Of a stretch of DNA of 64,000 nucleotides, positions 16,975 to 26,260 are shown piece after piece. The position numbers and the translations under genes were made by a program. Position 1 is the stretch's first letter; every line of letters begins with the position of its first letter. The DNA is taken from the NCBI RefSeq assembly GCF_000022325.1, contig NC_012034.1:2231501-2295500 (forward strand), given 5' to 3'. The notes under the pieces were generated by a model. That model worked only from the letters and a program-made list of their open reading frames with translations, ran no database searches and was not told the origin of the DNA. Origin of the DNA: Caldicellulosiruptor bescii DSM 6725. Its GTDB lineage: Bacteria; Bacillota; Thermoanaerobacteria; Caldicellulosiruptorales; Caldicellulosiruptoraceae.

Positions 16975-17568
16975 TTAAACACTTATATCATGCACACTCT
17001 TAATACTTATATTCTTTACCTTCTCCTTCTCAAACACATCCTTTACCCTCTTTGTAACTATTAAAGATATACCATCAAGCAGGTTAAAATCACTGCCGTC
17101 CCAGTCCTCAGGCTCAAAATACCATCCAAACCTCCTTATCTTCTTAGTCCCATCCAGCCTCTCCTCTACTATCTCGCGATATAAATCCCATCTGCTTCTC
17201 AATATATTACTCACAACACTTATTCCCCAGTAACCTTCGCTTATTACACCCTTCTTCTTATCCTTTATCACTACCTTAAATTTCCTCCACCCCGTAAACC
17301 CATACCTCTCCAAAATCTCTATCACCCTGCTCGACACTATCAGTATTTCACTTCCTGTGGTAAGAACATCTGATAACCCTTTATTCCTTATCCTCCAAAA
17401 CTCTATCGCACCTTCTTTTTCCACAATCTCATGCCCTCGTCTTAATATCTCTAAACATTTACCACTTATATAATCTTCCTGTCGCATTTCTACTTGCATT
17501 GAGCGCCAATCAGGTATAAGATGATAAAAATTGTCATAAAAACTAAAATCTAACCCTTGTGAACCCAT
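16975..17568 (-). CDS. Probable immunity protein, DUF1629/Imm11-like
   Basis: This 197-residue cytoplasmic protein resembles the DUF1629 (Imm11, myxobacterial MXAN_0049-type) immunity proteins: an N-terminal alpha-rich half, then GFTGWRKFKVVIKDKKKGVI, GYWGISVVSNIL, the motif WYFEPEDWDGSDFNLLDG and a C-terminal LIVTKRVKDVFEKEKVKNIS. These positions correspond to the family's conserved Trp/Asp-rich core as I remember it; no search was run. The start ATG (17566-17568) lies inside the end of the 1831-residue gene (26-bp overlap), so the two are translationally coupled, the usual toxin-then-immunity order. A later start at MQVEMRQ is possible. Confidence 0.7.
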   Translation of the reverse strand: MGSQGLDFSFYDNFYHLIPDWRSMQVEMRQEDYISGKCLEILRRGHEIVEKEGAIEFWRIRNKGLSDVLTTGSEILIVSSRVIEILERYGFTGWRKFKVVIKDKKKGVISEGYWGISVVSNILRSRWDLYREIVEERLDGTKKIRRFGWYFEPEDWDGSDFNLLDGISLIVTKRVKDVFEKEKVKNISIKSVHDISV

Positions 17569-20500
17569 ATCTATCCGCTATCTCCCTTCCTTTTTCTATC
17601 ACTTCAATTATATCAATATCCTCTATCCGATCTCCATGTTTTCTCAGCAACTTCCTCATTTCCTCTAACCATTCTCTATTATAATCATAACTTTTCTTCA
17701 AATGGTTCTTTGCATCCCACAGCCCTAAAAACCTCACATCGTGGACATTCAACCCCGCTTTTTTAAATATCAGTTCATAACGACCACCTTCCCCAAATAA
17801 ACTCTGTGGAAATATGTGGTGAACTTGATATGCCTTGTTTGCCAAATCCTTTATGTTATCTATACCCAGATATTTATACAAACAATCTCGATAGTTGGAT
17901 TCTTTGAAAGCACTCACACCCAACGACTTTGCCAGCTCATTGCTGCTATTTATAAAATATACTAAATCTTCTTTATTTTTTATCTCTCTTGTATTATTAG
18001 AAATCATAGCCAGTCTTCTTTCGGCATTCTCCAACCCCTCGTGAATGCTCAAATAAACTGCCTCTCTGCCATACTCTTCTGATAATTCCATCAGCTTTTT
18101 GTAATGTGAGTCTATATAGATATTTAATCCCTGGGTAAAAAATTCCCCTATCTTATCATACAGTCTTCCTGCTACTGATATTTCAAAATTCGACAATTTC
18201 CTGCAAATTTTTTCGGCAAACTCAGGTGAATATTTCGCAACAGAGTCCCTGAATTCTTTACTTGAATTTTTCTCTATTTCATCCAAATATTTAAGCCACT
18301 TTTCAATATCATCTGCTCTTCTTATATCATTAGCATTTAAAGTTAAAAACAGTAACCTTTCAACTTTCTCGATACCTGGAATCTCTTCGCCAGTTATGAT
18401 GTCTTCGCCTGCTAATATTTCTATGATATCTTTAATACCACAAGGATCTAATAATCCTAAAATAGCTGAAAATAGAGTTTCGCTTGTTGATGCTCCCTCA
18501 AATTTTACGATAGGCTCTATGGTTTCTAAAAACCGTGTATGTCTATCTACAATAACCTTAGGACTTACTTGGCGTAAAATTGAGCAATATTTGTGCCCTT
18601 CAAATACACAATCATTTATAAATACTATTGTTTTGTGATAATAAGCATGTATTCCAATGCTATTGTTTCTAAATGCACAGGATAAAAATAGAATGTTTTT
18701 TGAGCCTCTTTGCAGTGTTCTAAATGCCGGTTCATCTTTGCTGTTATTGCAGTTTTCGAATATACATTCATCAAACCTCAAATTTGCATCCTTGCTGTCA
18801 ACTATAACAGGGGCACTATAAAATATGCTCTTATTTATCCTGACAGGTTTGATATTTGCGCAAAGCCACAGCCCGGCTGTTGAGCAGCTATGGAATGTGG
18901 TATTTGAAACCAAAAGCTGGGAACCCTGCGGAGAACAAACCGGACTTACATATATACCCGTCTTCACATTCTTGAGTGTGCAACCATCTATCTTAACATA
19001 TCCCTTGTGTCCTATGCTTAAAAAACCCGCAAATGAAGAAAGCTCTATATTCGTAATTTCGCATCTGGGTTGGTTACCACACTCCATTGGGGCTACTACC
19101 GCAAAAATGGTCATTCTTGAAGTATATTCTCTAATTGCTTTGAGTGTATTAGACTTTAATGAATTATTTGGATTTCCTATTTTCACATAAGTTTTTTTGT
19201 TAGGTCCACCTATTTTTAAGGAGCCGTAAACTTTAAACAATTCAGGGTATTTGCTGTTAACATAAATGGTTGAGCCCTCACAAATTATTAACTCTTCATC
19301 CGGTTCAATCAGAAGTTTTTCATCATTTCTTGAGCAAAAAACTATGTTTTTATTCAACATTGTAACTTTGCTTCTTTTTCTGGAATTATTTAAAGTTTGC
19401 TGCTTTTTGTAAAGAGAGCATGTTGTTGTTAAGATTACATCCTCAACTGTGTTTCTTTTCACATAAAGCGGAAGCTCTTCTCTTAAATAGAGGACTGCTT
19501 CTTCATAGTCACATCCCCACAAAGTTGTTTCAGTGTTAGGATCAAAAGCTTCATCACCGGAAAATAGATAAAACTCAACACTATCACTCAAACCATCTTC
19601 ATCGCTATCAACAACAACCGGATTTGTCCCTGCTTCTATTTCCTCAAGATCGCTCAAAAGGTCGCAGTCGGTATCAAAATCGATAGGAGATGTTTTGTAT
19701 TTAAGCACCTCACCGTAATCTGAAAGTCCATCCTCATCACTATCAACTTTGGTTGGATAGCTCACAAAATCCCAAATTTCTAAATTTTCCAGCAATCCAC
19801 CCCACGGAAGTTCCAGTGTTATTTTCTGGGAGTTCTTTAGCTCTTCAGAGTCAGCAAGTCCATCTCCATCAGTGTCGGTAACACTGTCGTTTAAATCTGG
19901 TGCTTTTTTAAGTTTGATTATATCCAGATTGGACAAAACAATCCAGCTGCCATCATTGACATATTGGTTTGCTAAATCAATTAACTTTTCAAGTGTTGAA
20001 GAAAAGTCGGAATAGATGTCTGCAAAAATACCTTTTGTTTGGCTGGAAAAAGCAGAATACAATCCTTCAAACGACGTAGGACTTACAACTGAAACAATAA
20101 TATTATCACTTTTGAGTCTTTCTATTATCTCATCTGCTGACTTTATTCCAAACCTGTTCTCAAGCTTGTAGTTGGCATCTGTTAAAACAACTATGAATTT
20201 TGTGCTGTTTTCTCTAAAGCCAAGCAACCTTGCCGTTTCAAGTGCATCAATCAGCGTCTCAGGTGTATCGCCACCACCATCAACTTTTATACTTCCGAGT
20301 GCATTTTTGAAGTCATCTGCTGATGAGAAAAATCCATGACCTACTGTTGAATTTAGACCATCACATGTTATATCTTTGTATGTTACAAGCCCTAAATTTA
20401 CACTAATATCTTTTGTTTTTAGCTTATCTACAAAATTGTTAATGTTTTGCTTGACAGCATCTATTTCGTCTGACATTGAACCTGTTGTGTCTATAACAAA

Positions 20501-23038
20501 CACAATATCAGCCTGCCCGGAAGGTGAAACAGTCCCACTTTTTAAGCCAGTTATATCTAAATACTTCTTAAGATTTATAAGATAGTATACACTGAAATGA
20601 TTTGTTTCAACAGTAATAGTTTTTGAACTCTCATTATATGTTGCCTTTGGTAAGCTAAACTTGCCACCTTTGGTATCATAGCACACAACCGCAAAATGGC
20701 TCAGCTGACCTCCCTCTAAAACAGTGTCATTTAACCTAAATTGAAGCTGGGCTATTTCAAACGGTTCAAAACATTCAATTTTAACAGGTTCTCCTACTAT
20801 AAAGCCATTTGCAAAAAATGTGGATGAATTGTAAACTTTTTGGACAACAACACTGTTGACTATTTCACCCTTTGCTTTTATCTTGAGTCCAAAGACAACC
20901 TGTTCATTTTGATTAACACTTCTTAGCCTTTCGCCTGATACAACTTGGTAGATACTTTCTTCTCCATCAATTACGCCATTGCCGTCACTGTCTTTGCTAA
21001 GTGGATTTAAACCACTATCTACTTCTGTTTTATCAAACAAACCATCTTCGTCAGTATCTACTTTTATTGGATTTGTTTTTGAGATAAATATTTCATCATA
21101 ATCACTAATTCCATCAAAATCTGTGTCTGCAAAAATTGGAGATGTAAAAGTTTTTTCTTCAGACAAATTATCAAGCTTATCATTGTCAAAATCTTCTTTG
21201 GAATCAATAATGCCATCACTGTCAGAATCAGAAATGAGTGGGTCTGTTTTCGAAATTTCAAGTTCAAAATAATCACTCAGTCCGTCATTATCAGAATCCT
21301 TAGAAAGTGGATTTGTGCCAAGCTCTGCTTCATAACTATCTTCAAGCCCATCTCGGTCACTATCCTGCACTTTGGGGTTCAAACCCTGCATGCTCTCTTT
21401 TTTGTCATTTATGCCATCAAAATCGCTGTCGAGGTTGCGAACATCTACTATTTCTTCGTTTGAATGACTCTCTCCAAAGCTGTTGTAAGCATACACCACG
21501 TAATAATATCTGCCATCTTCATAACATGTTGTATCTACAAAACTTGTATTTTTTGTCTTTGCTATTTCTTTGTAATTCTCTTCAGTTTCTGCTTTTCTCT
21601 TTACAACATAATATTCAGCATTGCAAACTTCATCCCACTCAAGATAAACATCTCCATAGACACTGTCTGCCATAAGAACAAATGGATAAGGATACTTGTC
21701 GTGGACAACAATCCTGCAAACATCAAAACTTCCTGTCTCAGGCAGATTTGCCTTAACCCTTGTCTCTCCTACTGAAACTCCTTTTACATTGCCCTGTGAG
21801 TCCACCTCAGCAATATCAGGATTTAAGCTAATCCACTCAATCTTGCCTTTATACCCTACAGGTTCAATTATATATTCTATCTTTCTGCTTTTGCCAATCT
21901 CTACATCCAAACGAGTCTTTGCAAAAGAAATCTGATATGGCACACCAGACTCTACAACAGTGACTTTACATACAGCCTTATATCCTCCATCCTTAGTTTG
22001 TGCAATTATATTTGTGGTTCCGGCTGCAACTCCTGTTACCATACCTTTTTGGTCTACTTCGGCAATTGAAGGGTTTTCGCTGCTAAAAATTACTTCTTGA
22101 TTATCCGCCCACTCTGGAATAACTTTAGCAAATAAATATAAACTCTCACCTATTTCAATTTCCATTTCCTTCGGCTCTAAGCTGATGCTACAAACTTTTT
22201 TTGAGAATATCTGTATGTAATTTAAAACTGTTTTTGAATTACCGTGAAAAGATGTGCTGAGTGTAAGGTATTCATCATTTAAAATTACTTTCTTTTTTAT
22301 CTGCTGAAATTCACCTCTTTTGAGTTTCAAATTTAAACAGAACTCCTGCCCTTCCACAATAACTGTGTTACATGTGTCCTTATTTGCACTCCCCACACTT
22401 ATTACAACATCATAAGCTCCATTGGGAAGTTTTATCTGCCATTTATTGTTATGTTCTAATATCACGCCGGTACAAACAAGAGGGTCTTTGCAAGCATTAT
22501 CCCTGAAGGTTTTCGCCTTCTTTTCAAATCCAAAATCAAGCCCGAATTGATTTGAAAAAACTTCACCACTGTCTGGTATAAAACCTTCTGTTAAAATATT
22601 ATTTTGTCCTTTTATATACGGCTGAAAATTAATAGATATAAGAGAAGAGTTAAAATCTAAATTTGCAGCCTCTTTGTAAGCTATAGCCCTTTTTTCTTTT
22701 CCCGAAATGTTTTTTATCTCCCAAATCACCCTGTCACCAGTAAATAATGTTGAAAAAGCAGTTGCATGTTTCCCCGGTTCAAATCTGTAAATACAGTCAC
22801 CTCTTTTGATATCGCCAAATAGTTTAGAGTGCCCTTTCGGAAGCATTATTGTACTCTTATTCGGATTTTCATATCCCCATGTTGCTTTATACTGGTTATT
22901 GTCAAGCCTCTCAACTTTTGTCACAAATATTGAAATGTCTTTTAGAACTTTATCTGAATACGAAAAAGCTTGATAGGAAAGAAAAATTGAAATTAAAAAA
23001 GACAAAAGCATAACAAAAGATATTACTCTTTTTGGCAT
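17543..23038 (-). CDS. Giant secreted modular protein with C-terminal HNH-like nuclease: candidate polymorphic toxin
   Basis: This 1831-residue protein starts with a Sec signal peptide (MPKRVISFVMLLSFLISIFL). Domains follow in order: two BIG2-like Ig domains (~283-445, each with SIAEVDQKGMVTGVAAGTT-type motifs), an Fn3-like domain (~448-530), eight Asp-rich calcium-binding thrombospondin type 3 repeats (~531-697), a von Willebrand A domain with MIDAS DTTGSMS at 850-856, four more type 3 repeats (~1048-1175), a right-handed beta-helix region (~1230-1515), a helical linker, and an HNH/Endo VII-like domain with VHHIFPQ (H1740, H1741) and NVHDVRFLGLWDAKNHLKKS. The ATG 23036-23038 has GGTGGGG upstream. 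No LPXTG, SLH or transmembrane anchor is visible. The layout (export signal, long adhesive stalk, variable nuclease tip, overlapping immunity gene) fits a polymorphic toxin; nuclease activity is inferred. Confidence 0.75.
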   Translation of the reverse strand: MPKRVISFVMLLSFLISIFLSYQAFSYSDKVLKDISIFVTKVERLDNNQYKATWGYENPNKSTIMLPKGHSKLFGDIKRGDCIYRFEPGKHATAFSTLFTGDRVIWEIKNISGKEKRAIAYKEAANLDFNSSLISINFQPYIKGQNNILTEGFIPDSGEVFSNQFGLDFGFEKKAKTFRDNACKDPLVCTGVILEHNNKWQIKLPNGAYDVVISVGSANKDTCNTVIVEGQEFCLNLKLKRGEFQQIKKKVILNDEYLTLSTSFHGNSKTVLNYIQIFSKKVCSISLEPKEMEIEIGESLYLFAKVIPEWADNQEVIFSSENPSIAEVDQKGMVTGVAAGTTNIIAQTKDGGYKAVCKVTVVESGVPYQISFAKTRLDVEIGKSRKIEYIIEPVGYKGKIEWISLNPDIAEVDSQGNVKGVSVGETRVKANLPETGSFDVCRIVVHDKYPYPFVLMADSVYGDVYLEWDEVCNAEYYVVKRKAETEENYKEIAKTKNTSFVDTTCYEDGRYYYVVYAYNSFGESHSNEEIVDVRNLDSDFDGINDKKESMQGLNPKVQDSDRDGLEDSYEAELGTNPLSKDSDNDGLSDYFELEISKTDPLISDSDSDGIIDSKEDFDNDKLDNLSEEKTFTSPIFADTDFDGISDYDEIFISKTNPIKVDTDEDGLFDKTEVDSGLNPLSKDSDGNGVIDGEESIYQVVSGERLRSVNQNEQVVFGLKIKAKGEIVNSVVVQKVYNSSTFFANGFIVGEPVKIECFEPFEIAQLQFRLNDTVLEGGQLSHFAVVCYDTKGGKFSLPKATYNESSKTITVETNHFSVYYLINLKKYLDITGLKSGTVSPSGQADIVFVIDTTGSMSDEIDAVKQNINNFVDKLKTKDISVNLGLVTYKDITCDGLNSTVGHGFFSSADDFKNALGSIKVDGGGDTPETLIDALETARLLGFRENSTKFIVVLTDANYKLENRFGIKSADEIIERLKSDNIIVSVVSPTSFEGLYSAFSSQTKGIFADIYSDFSSTLEKLIDLANQYVNDGSWIVLSNLDIIKLKKAPDLNDSVTDTDGDGLADSEELKNSQKITLELPWGGLLENLEIWDFVSYPTKVDSDEDGLSDYGEVLKYKTSPIDFDTDCDLLSDLEEIEAGTNPVVVDSDEDGLSDSVEFYLFSGDEAFDPNTETTLWGCDYEEAVLYLREELPLYVKRNTVEDVILTTTCSLYKKQQTLNNSRKRSKVTMLNKNIVFCSRNDEKLLIEPDEELIICEGSTIYVNSKYPELFKVYGSLKIGGPNKKTYVKIGNPNNSLKSNTLKAIREYTSRMTIFAVVAPMECGNQPRCEITNIELSSFAGFLSIGHKGYVKIDGCTLKNVKTGIYVSPVCSPQGSQLLVSNTTFHSCSTAGLWLCANIKPVRINKSIFYSAPVIVDSKDANLRFDECIFENCNNSKDEPAFRTLQRGSKNILFLSCAFRNNSIGIHAYYHKTIVFINDCVFEGHKYCSILRQVSPKVIVDRHTRFLETIEPIVKFEGASTSETLFSAILGLLDPCGIKDIIEILAGEDIITGEEIPGIEKVERLLFLTLNANDIRRADDIEKWLKYLDEIEKNSSKEFRDSVAKYSPEFAEKICRKLSNFEISVAGRLYDKIGEFFTQGLNIYIDSHYKKLMELSEEYGREAVYLSIHEGLENAERRLAMISNNTREIKNKEDLVYFINSSNELAKSLGVSAFKESNYRDCLYKYLGIDNIKDLANKAYQVHHIFPQSLFGEGGRYELIFKKAGLNVHDVRFLGLWDAKNHLKKSYDYNREWLEEMRKLLRKHGDRIEDIDIIEVIEKGREIADRYGFTRVRF

Positions 23039-23067
23039 CCTCTATACCCCACCATTTTTTTAATTTT

Positions 23068-23097
23068 ATAATATCATATCCAGTTTATTTTTGTAAA
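23068..23097 (-). promoter_or_regulatory. Promoter of the giant secreted protein
   Basis: TTTACA (23092-23097) and TATTAT (23068-23073), 18 bp apart, about 30 bp upstream of the start codon. Confidence 0.6.
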
Positions 23098-23103
23098 TAT
23101 AGC

Positions 23104-23132
23104 TTGAAACAAATTAAAACTTAAGGTATGAT
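23104..23132 (+). promoter_or_regulatory. Divergent promoter of the 377-residue protein
   Basis: TTGAAA (23104-23109) and TATGAT (23127-23132), 17 bp apart. Its -35 is only 6 bp from the -35 of the opposite promoter, so the two compete for or share regulators. Confidence 0.7.
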
Positions 23133-23174
23133 AAAAATATGTAAATATTCGAAAGAGGTGAAAATAAATAATAC

Positions 23175-24308
23175 ATGCTTTTTGATGTTTTCTTCCAAAA
23201 ATATGTTGAGGTTTTATCTGGAAAAAAATATAATAACGGTTTGTTCTATGTTGAGTTTCTTGAAAAAGAAATAGAAAATACTCAGCTGGAAATTTACCAA
23301 AAAGTATATTATGGTTCTGTAAATAAAGTTTTAGGATATTACATTCCTGACAAGCAGATAGGTTTTTTAAGAATTAAAATTGAAGCAGTTTTGCAGTTAA
23401 TGCTTGAAATTTTAAAACTTGTTTACCAAAATGGTTTCACAATAAGTTCAGAAAAAGAACTTGCCCAAGTTGTTTATATTATTTTAAAAACCATTTATTC
23501 TCGCTTCGAATTTTACCACTTCTGTGATGTTTTTGCCAGAATAAATAACTGTAGTCGAATATGGCAGAAAGAAGAAGCTTTTGCTATTGCTTATTCTTAT
23601 AATTTGATTATGGAAGAGAAAAAGAGTATTAAATTTCTGAAAAGAATGAACAAAAATCTTTTTGAATTTTTAATTGACAAGCTGTTCAATTACAGACCTG
23701 TAGAAAGCAATTACGACTGGTATGGATATACTAACAAAAATACTTTTGACAGTGCTTTCAGAAATTATATATATAGTAACAATCCGCATGCAAAAACAGT
23801 TGCAGTTAATTTATTTTTCCCTGATTCCTTTTATGGTTTATGTGCTGGTATGAGAAGAAAACGAATAGAAATATGGAGCCCTAATGAAGTCTTTTTACTT
23901 GCTTGTAAAGAAATTAACAAAGCTTTGAAAGAATCCCCAGTGACCTTTGAAATTTCTTATTTGAATATGTTACTTAAAGAGTTTGCTCGTTCTTATCTGG
24001 GTGAAAACATGTTTAAATGGCAAGATGAAGGATTTATTATTGATAAAAAGAACGGTTATTTAATTATCGACCCTGCTTCGACTGCTCTTTATTTTCAACT
24101 TCCAATTGAGATATTTAACAAGGTTAAATATGATAGTTTCTGTTATGCGAGAGCAAGAGTAGACTTAAATAGTGAAGAAGTGAAAGACAGTAAATATCTT
24201 TATTTTGTATTTATGTTAATACGAAAAGCTTCCACTCTGCACTATATCAAAGTATTGTCACACAGTCTTTATGAAGCTGAAAAAAGGAAACATAAAAATA
24301 GAGAATAA
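23175..24308 (+). CDS. Protein of unknown function, divergent from the toxin-like gene
   Basis: I do not recognise this 377-residue protein. It has no signal peptide or membrane segment and is rich in aromatic residues (many Y and F). Distinctive stretches are FYHFCDVFARINNCSRIWQK, NYDWYGYTNKNTFDSAFRNY, FFPDSFYGLCAGMRRKRIEI and DPASTALYFQLPIEIFNKVK. The ATG at 23175 is the first possible start because an in-frame TAA precedes it; AGAGGTGA lies 13 nt upstream, a long spacing. It is the only intact plus-strand gene in the window. Its promoter lies back to back with that of the giant toxin-like protein, suggesting shared regulation. It could be a regulator, chaperone or second immunity factor, but nothing in the sequence decides this. 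Confidence 0.75.
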   Translation: MLFDVFFQKYVEVLSGKKYNNGLFYVEFLEKEIENTQLEIYQKVYYGSVNKVLGYYIPDKQIGFLRIKIEAVLQLMLEILKLVYQNGFTISSEKELAQVVYIILKTIYSRFEFYHFCDVFARINNCSRIWQKEEAFAIAYSYNLIMEEKKSIKFLKRMNKNLFEFLIDKLFNYRPVESNYDWYGYTNKNTFDSAFRNYIYSNNPHAKTVAVNLFFPDSFYGLCAGMRRKRIEIWSPNEVFLLACKEINKALKESPVTFEISYLNMLLKEFARSYLGENMFKWQDEGFIIDKKNGYLIIDPASTALYFQLPIEIFNKVKYDSFCYARARVDLNSEEVKDSKYLYFVFMLIRKASTLHYIKVLSHSLYEAEKRKHKNRE

Positions 24309-24561
24309 GAAAATTATTTGCTTTTTGAAGTATTAATATTCTAATGTCCTGAATTTAACTTTATTGGTATAATTTAATATTGTTAAATGCCATTTTGTTT
24401 TGGCAATTAGAGGAAATTGACAGGTGTTAATAGTTAAACGAAATTAAAAACTTTGGACAATACCTCTGTTTCTTGAAAAGTAGTTTGCTGTTGATGTCAT
24501 GTTTTTTTTCATTTTCGACACTTTAAGTTTTCAGGATTCAAAGTTTAGTAAATCCAAAAAA
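24309..24561. other. Intergenic region, no gene seen
   Basis: About 250 bp of AT-rich sequence after the plus-strand gene, with only short reading frames and no clear hairpin before the terminator at 24562. Confidence 0.6.
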
Positions 24562-24593
24562 TTGGTGCACAGAAAGTCTTATCTGTGCACCAA
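24562..24593. terminator. Bidirectional terminator between the unknown gene and speD
   Basis: A perfect 12-bp stem (TTGGTGCACAGA with its complement) and 8-nt loop, with T-rich tracts on both strands. It can end both the plus-strand gene and the minus-strand speD transcript, although it lies ~190 bp beyond the speD stop. Confidence 0.85.
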
Positions 24594-24782
24594 AATATTT
24601 TTATTTAAGTAAAGGGGGTCTTTCAGTTAAATATTTTTCCCTTTTTGCATTCTTTAATACATTAAAAAACCTCAAAAAGTAACAATTTAAAAAAGTTATG
24701 TCCTCCTTTTAGATTTCTCAGTTCCACATCCCTTCAAAACTTTAACACTATCTTCTATACCATCAACAAAAAGGAGGTATTA

Positions 24783-25157
24783 TTATAGGTTTGCTACCTT
24801 GACAGGTTGTTCGAACAAACCTCTTTTTACCTCTGTAGTTGTCATGTGGCTAGCTTTGAGCATTTCTGTAATGTAATTGCATGCTTGCCATGGATCAACT
24901 CTTTCACCGCATGTAAATACATCAACTGCTGCATAGCCAAGCTCCGGCCATGTGTGGATTGTCAGGTGTGACTCTGAAATTACAACAACACCGCTTACAC
25001 CCTGTGGTGAAAACTTGTGGAATGCTACCTCTCTTACCTCTGCACCTGCTTTTAATGCTGATTCTACCATTATTTTTTCAATCAATTCGCGGTTGTTGAG
25101 CACTTCCTTGTCACACCCGTAAAGCTCTGCTATTATGTGCCTGCCCAATGCGTGCAT
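24783..25157 (-). CDS. speD: S-adenosylmethionine decarboxylase proenzyme
   Basis: SpeD supplies decarboxylated SAM, the aminopropyl donor for spermidine and longer polyamines that thermophiles use heavily. It is a 124-residue prokaryotic (class 1B) proenzyme that cleaves itself between E62 and S63 ([13 protein letters not shown] region) so that S63 becomes the pyruvoyl cofactor. The catalytic H68 and C83 are present. The start ATG at 25155-25157 follows AAGGAGG 8 nt upstream; a longer reading from 25193 would run through this site and is rejected. No speE is adjacent, so the aminopropyltransferase must be elsewhere. Confidence 0.96.
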   Translation of the reverse strand: MHALGRHIIAELYGCDKEVLNNRELIEKIMVESALKAGAEVREVAFHKFSPQGVSGVVVISESHLTIHTWPELGYAAVDVFTCGERVDPWQACNYITEMLKASHMTTTEVKRGLFEQPVKVANL

Positions 25158-25205
25158 CTTCCCTACCTCCTTCTTGGAATTTACTCTTTTCAAGTAACAG
25201 AATTT

Positions 25206-25233
25206 ATTTTAGCAAAATTTTTTCAAAAGTCAA
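25206..25233 (-). promoter_or_regulatory. speD promoter
   Basis: TTGACT (25228-25233) and TAAAAT (25206-25211), 16 bp apart, about 50 bp before the speD start. Confidence 0.55.
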
Positions 25234-25341
25234 TATATTTTTTTAAAAAATATCATTTTCCTTTAAATTTTTAAATTAGCTCTCGTTTTCTTATTAAAAT
25301 CTCTGTTTTTCTCTTTCTTATCCTATTATATGATTAAAATT

Positions 25342-26142
25342 TTAAAAATGAACGTTGAATACTTTTTCTATAGCCTGTGCAAAACCGCTATCATCACTCT
25401 TTGCAACAACAAAGTCAGCAGCTTCTTTTAGCTTTTCAACTGCATTTTCAACAGCAACACCTATCCCTGCATATTCAATCATTGAAATATCATTGTCACC
25501 ATCACCAATTGCCATAACCTCTTCTCTTTTCAAACCGTAGTACTCGGTTAAAAACTTAAGAGCATTCCCCTTTGAAACATTGATATCTGTAAATTCCAAG
25601 AAGAAGGGTTTTGAAAACATTATGTTGAATTTCTTCGAAAAATCATCTGGAAGACTTTCTTTCAAATCTTTTAATCTTTCATGTTCATCAAAAAACAAAA
25701 CCTTTGTGACAGGTCTGTCGATAAATTCAAGTAAATTTTTAACTATGTGGGGTTCAAGCTTTGTAAGATTTCTATAGTATTCAGTCTTTTCGTTCATAGC
25801 TTCAACATACCATACATTGTCAATGTAAATATGAACATGAATTCCTTCATCTTTTGCAAGCCTTACAAGTTCTTTTGCGTCCTCTGGCTTAATTTCGCAG
25901 CCATAAAGCTTTTTGTCATTTTTTGGGTCATAAACAAGTGCACCCTGGTATGTTATCATTGGGTAAAAATTTTGAAGGTCATATGCCACATTTTTAATAG
26001 AAGGGTATGGTCTTCCTGAAGCTAATATAAAAATAATATTGTTTTTCTTTAAAAACTCTATAGCGTTTAAATTTTTCTCAGTTATTGTTAAGTCTTTTGA
26101 CAGCAACGTATCATCAAGGTCTGTTGCTACAAGTTTTATCAT
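25342..26142 (-). CDS. Cof-type HAD-IIB sugar phosphatase
   Basis: This 266-residue HAD-superfamily hydrolase has motif I DLDDTLLS near the N-terminus, motif II in ILASGRPYPS, and the C-terminal GDGDNDISMIEYAGIGVAVENA that closes the active site. The capping domain type (between motifs II and III) places it with Cof/YidA-like phosphatases, which dephosphorylate sugar phosphates or related cofactors with loose specificity. It stands alone between speD and the serine operon. A second family member is at 39067-39906. Confidence 0.9.
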   Translation of the reverse strand: MIKLVATDLDDTLLSKDLTITEKNLNAIEFLKKNNIIFILASGRPYPSIKNVAYDLQNFYPMITYQGALVYDPKNDKKLYGCEIKPEDAKELVRLAKDEGIHVHIYIDNVWYVEAMNEKTEYYRNLTKLEPHIVKNLLEFIDRPVTKVLFFDEHERLKDLKESLPDDFSKKFNIMFSKPFFLEFTDINVSKGNALKFLTEYYGLKREEVMAIGDGDNDISMIEYAGIGVAVENAVEKLKEAADFVVAKSDDSGFAQAIEKVFNVHF

Positions 26143-26186
26143 CTTTTAATTTCTCCTTTCTTTATTCATGAAAAAATACAAAAAAC

Positions 26187-26239
26187 GGTTTGGATATTGA
26201 AACCTGAACATTGCTGTTCAAGATATCAACACCCAAACC
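26187..26239 (-). terminator. Terminator of the serine-biosynthesis operon
   Basis: A long, interrupted hairpin (GGTTTGG/CCAAACC outer stem, GAACA/TGTTC inner stem) is followed on the minus strand by a T-rich tract, just past the DUF1015 gene stop. Confidence 0.75.
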
Positions 26240-26260
26240 CTTTTTGTTTTATAAAAACTT

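Noticed and set aside
24768-24782. AGGAGG on the plus strand next to the speD stop
   Set aside because: No plus-strand gene follows it; the minus-strand speD is certain.
25158-25193. Twelve-residue N-terminal extension of SpeD
   Set aside because: It reads through a perfect AAGGAGG; starting at 25157 gives catalytic Ser63, His68 and Cys83 at the family positions.
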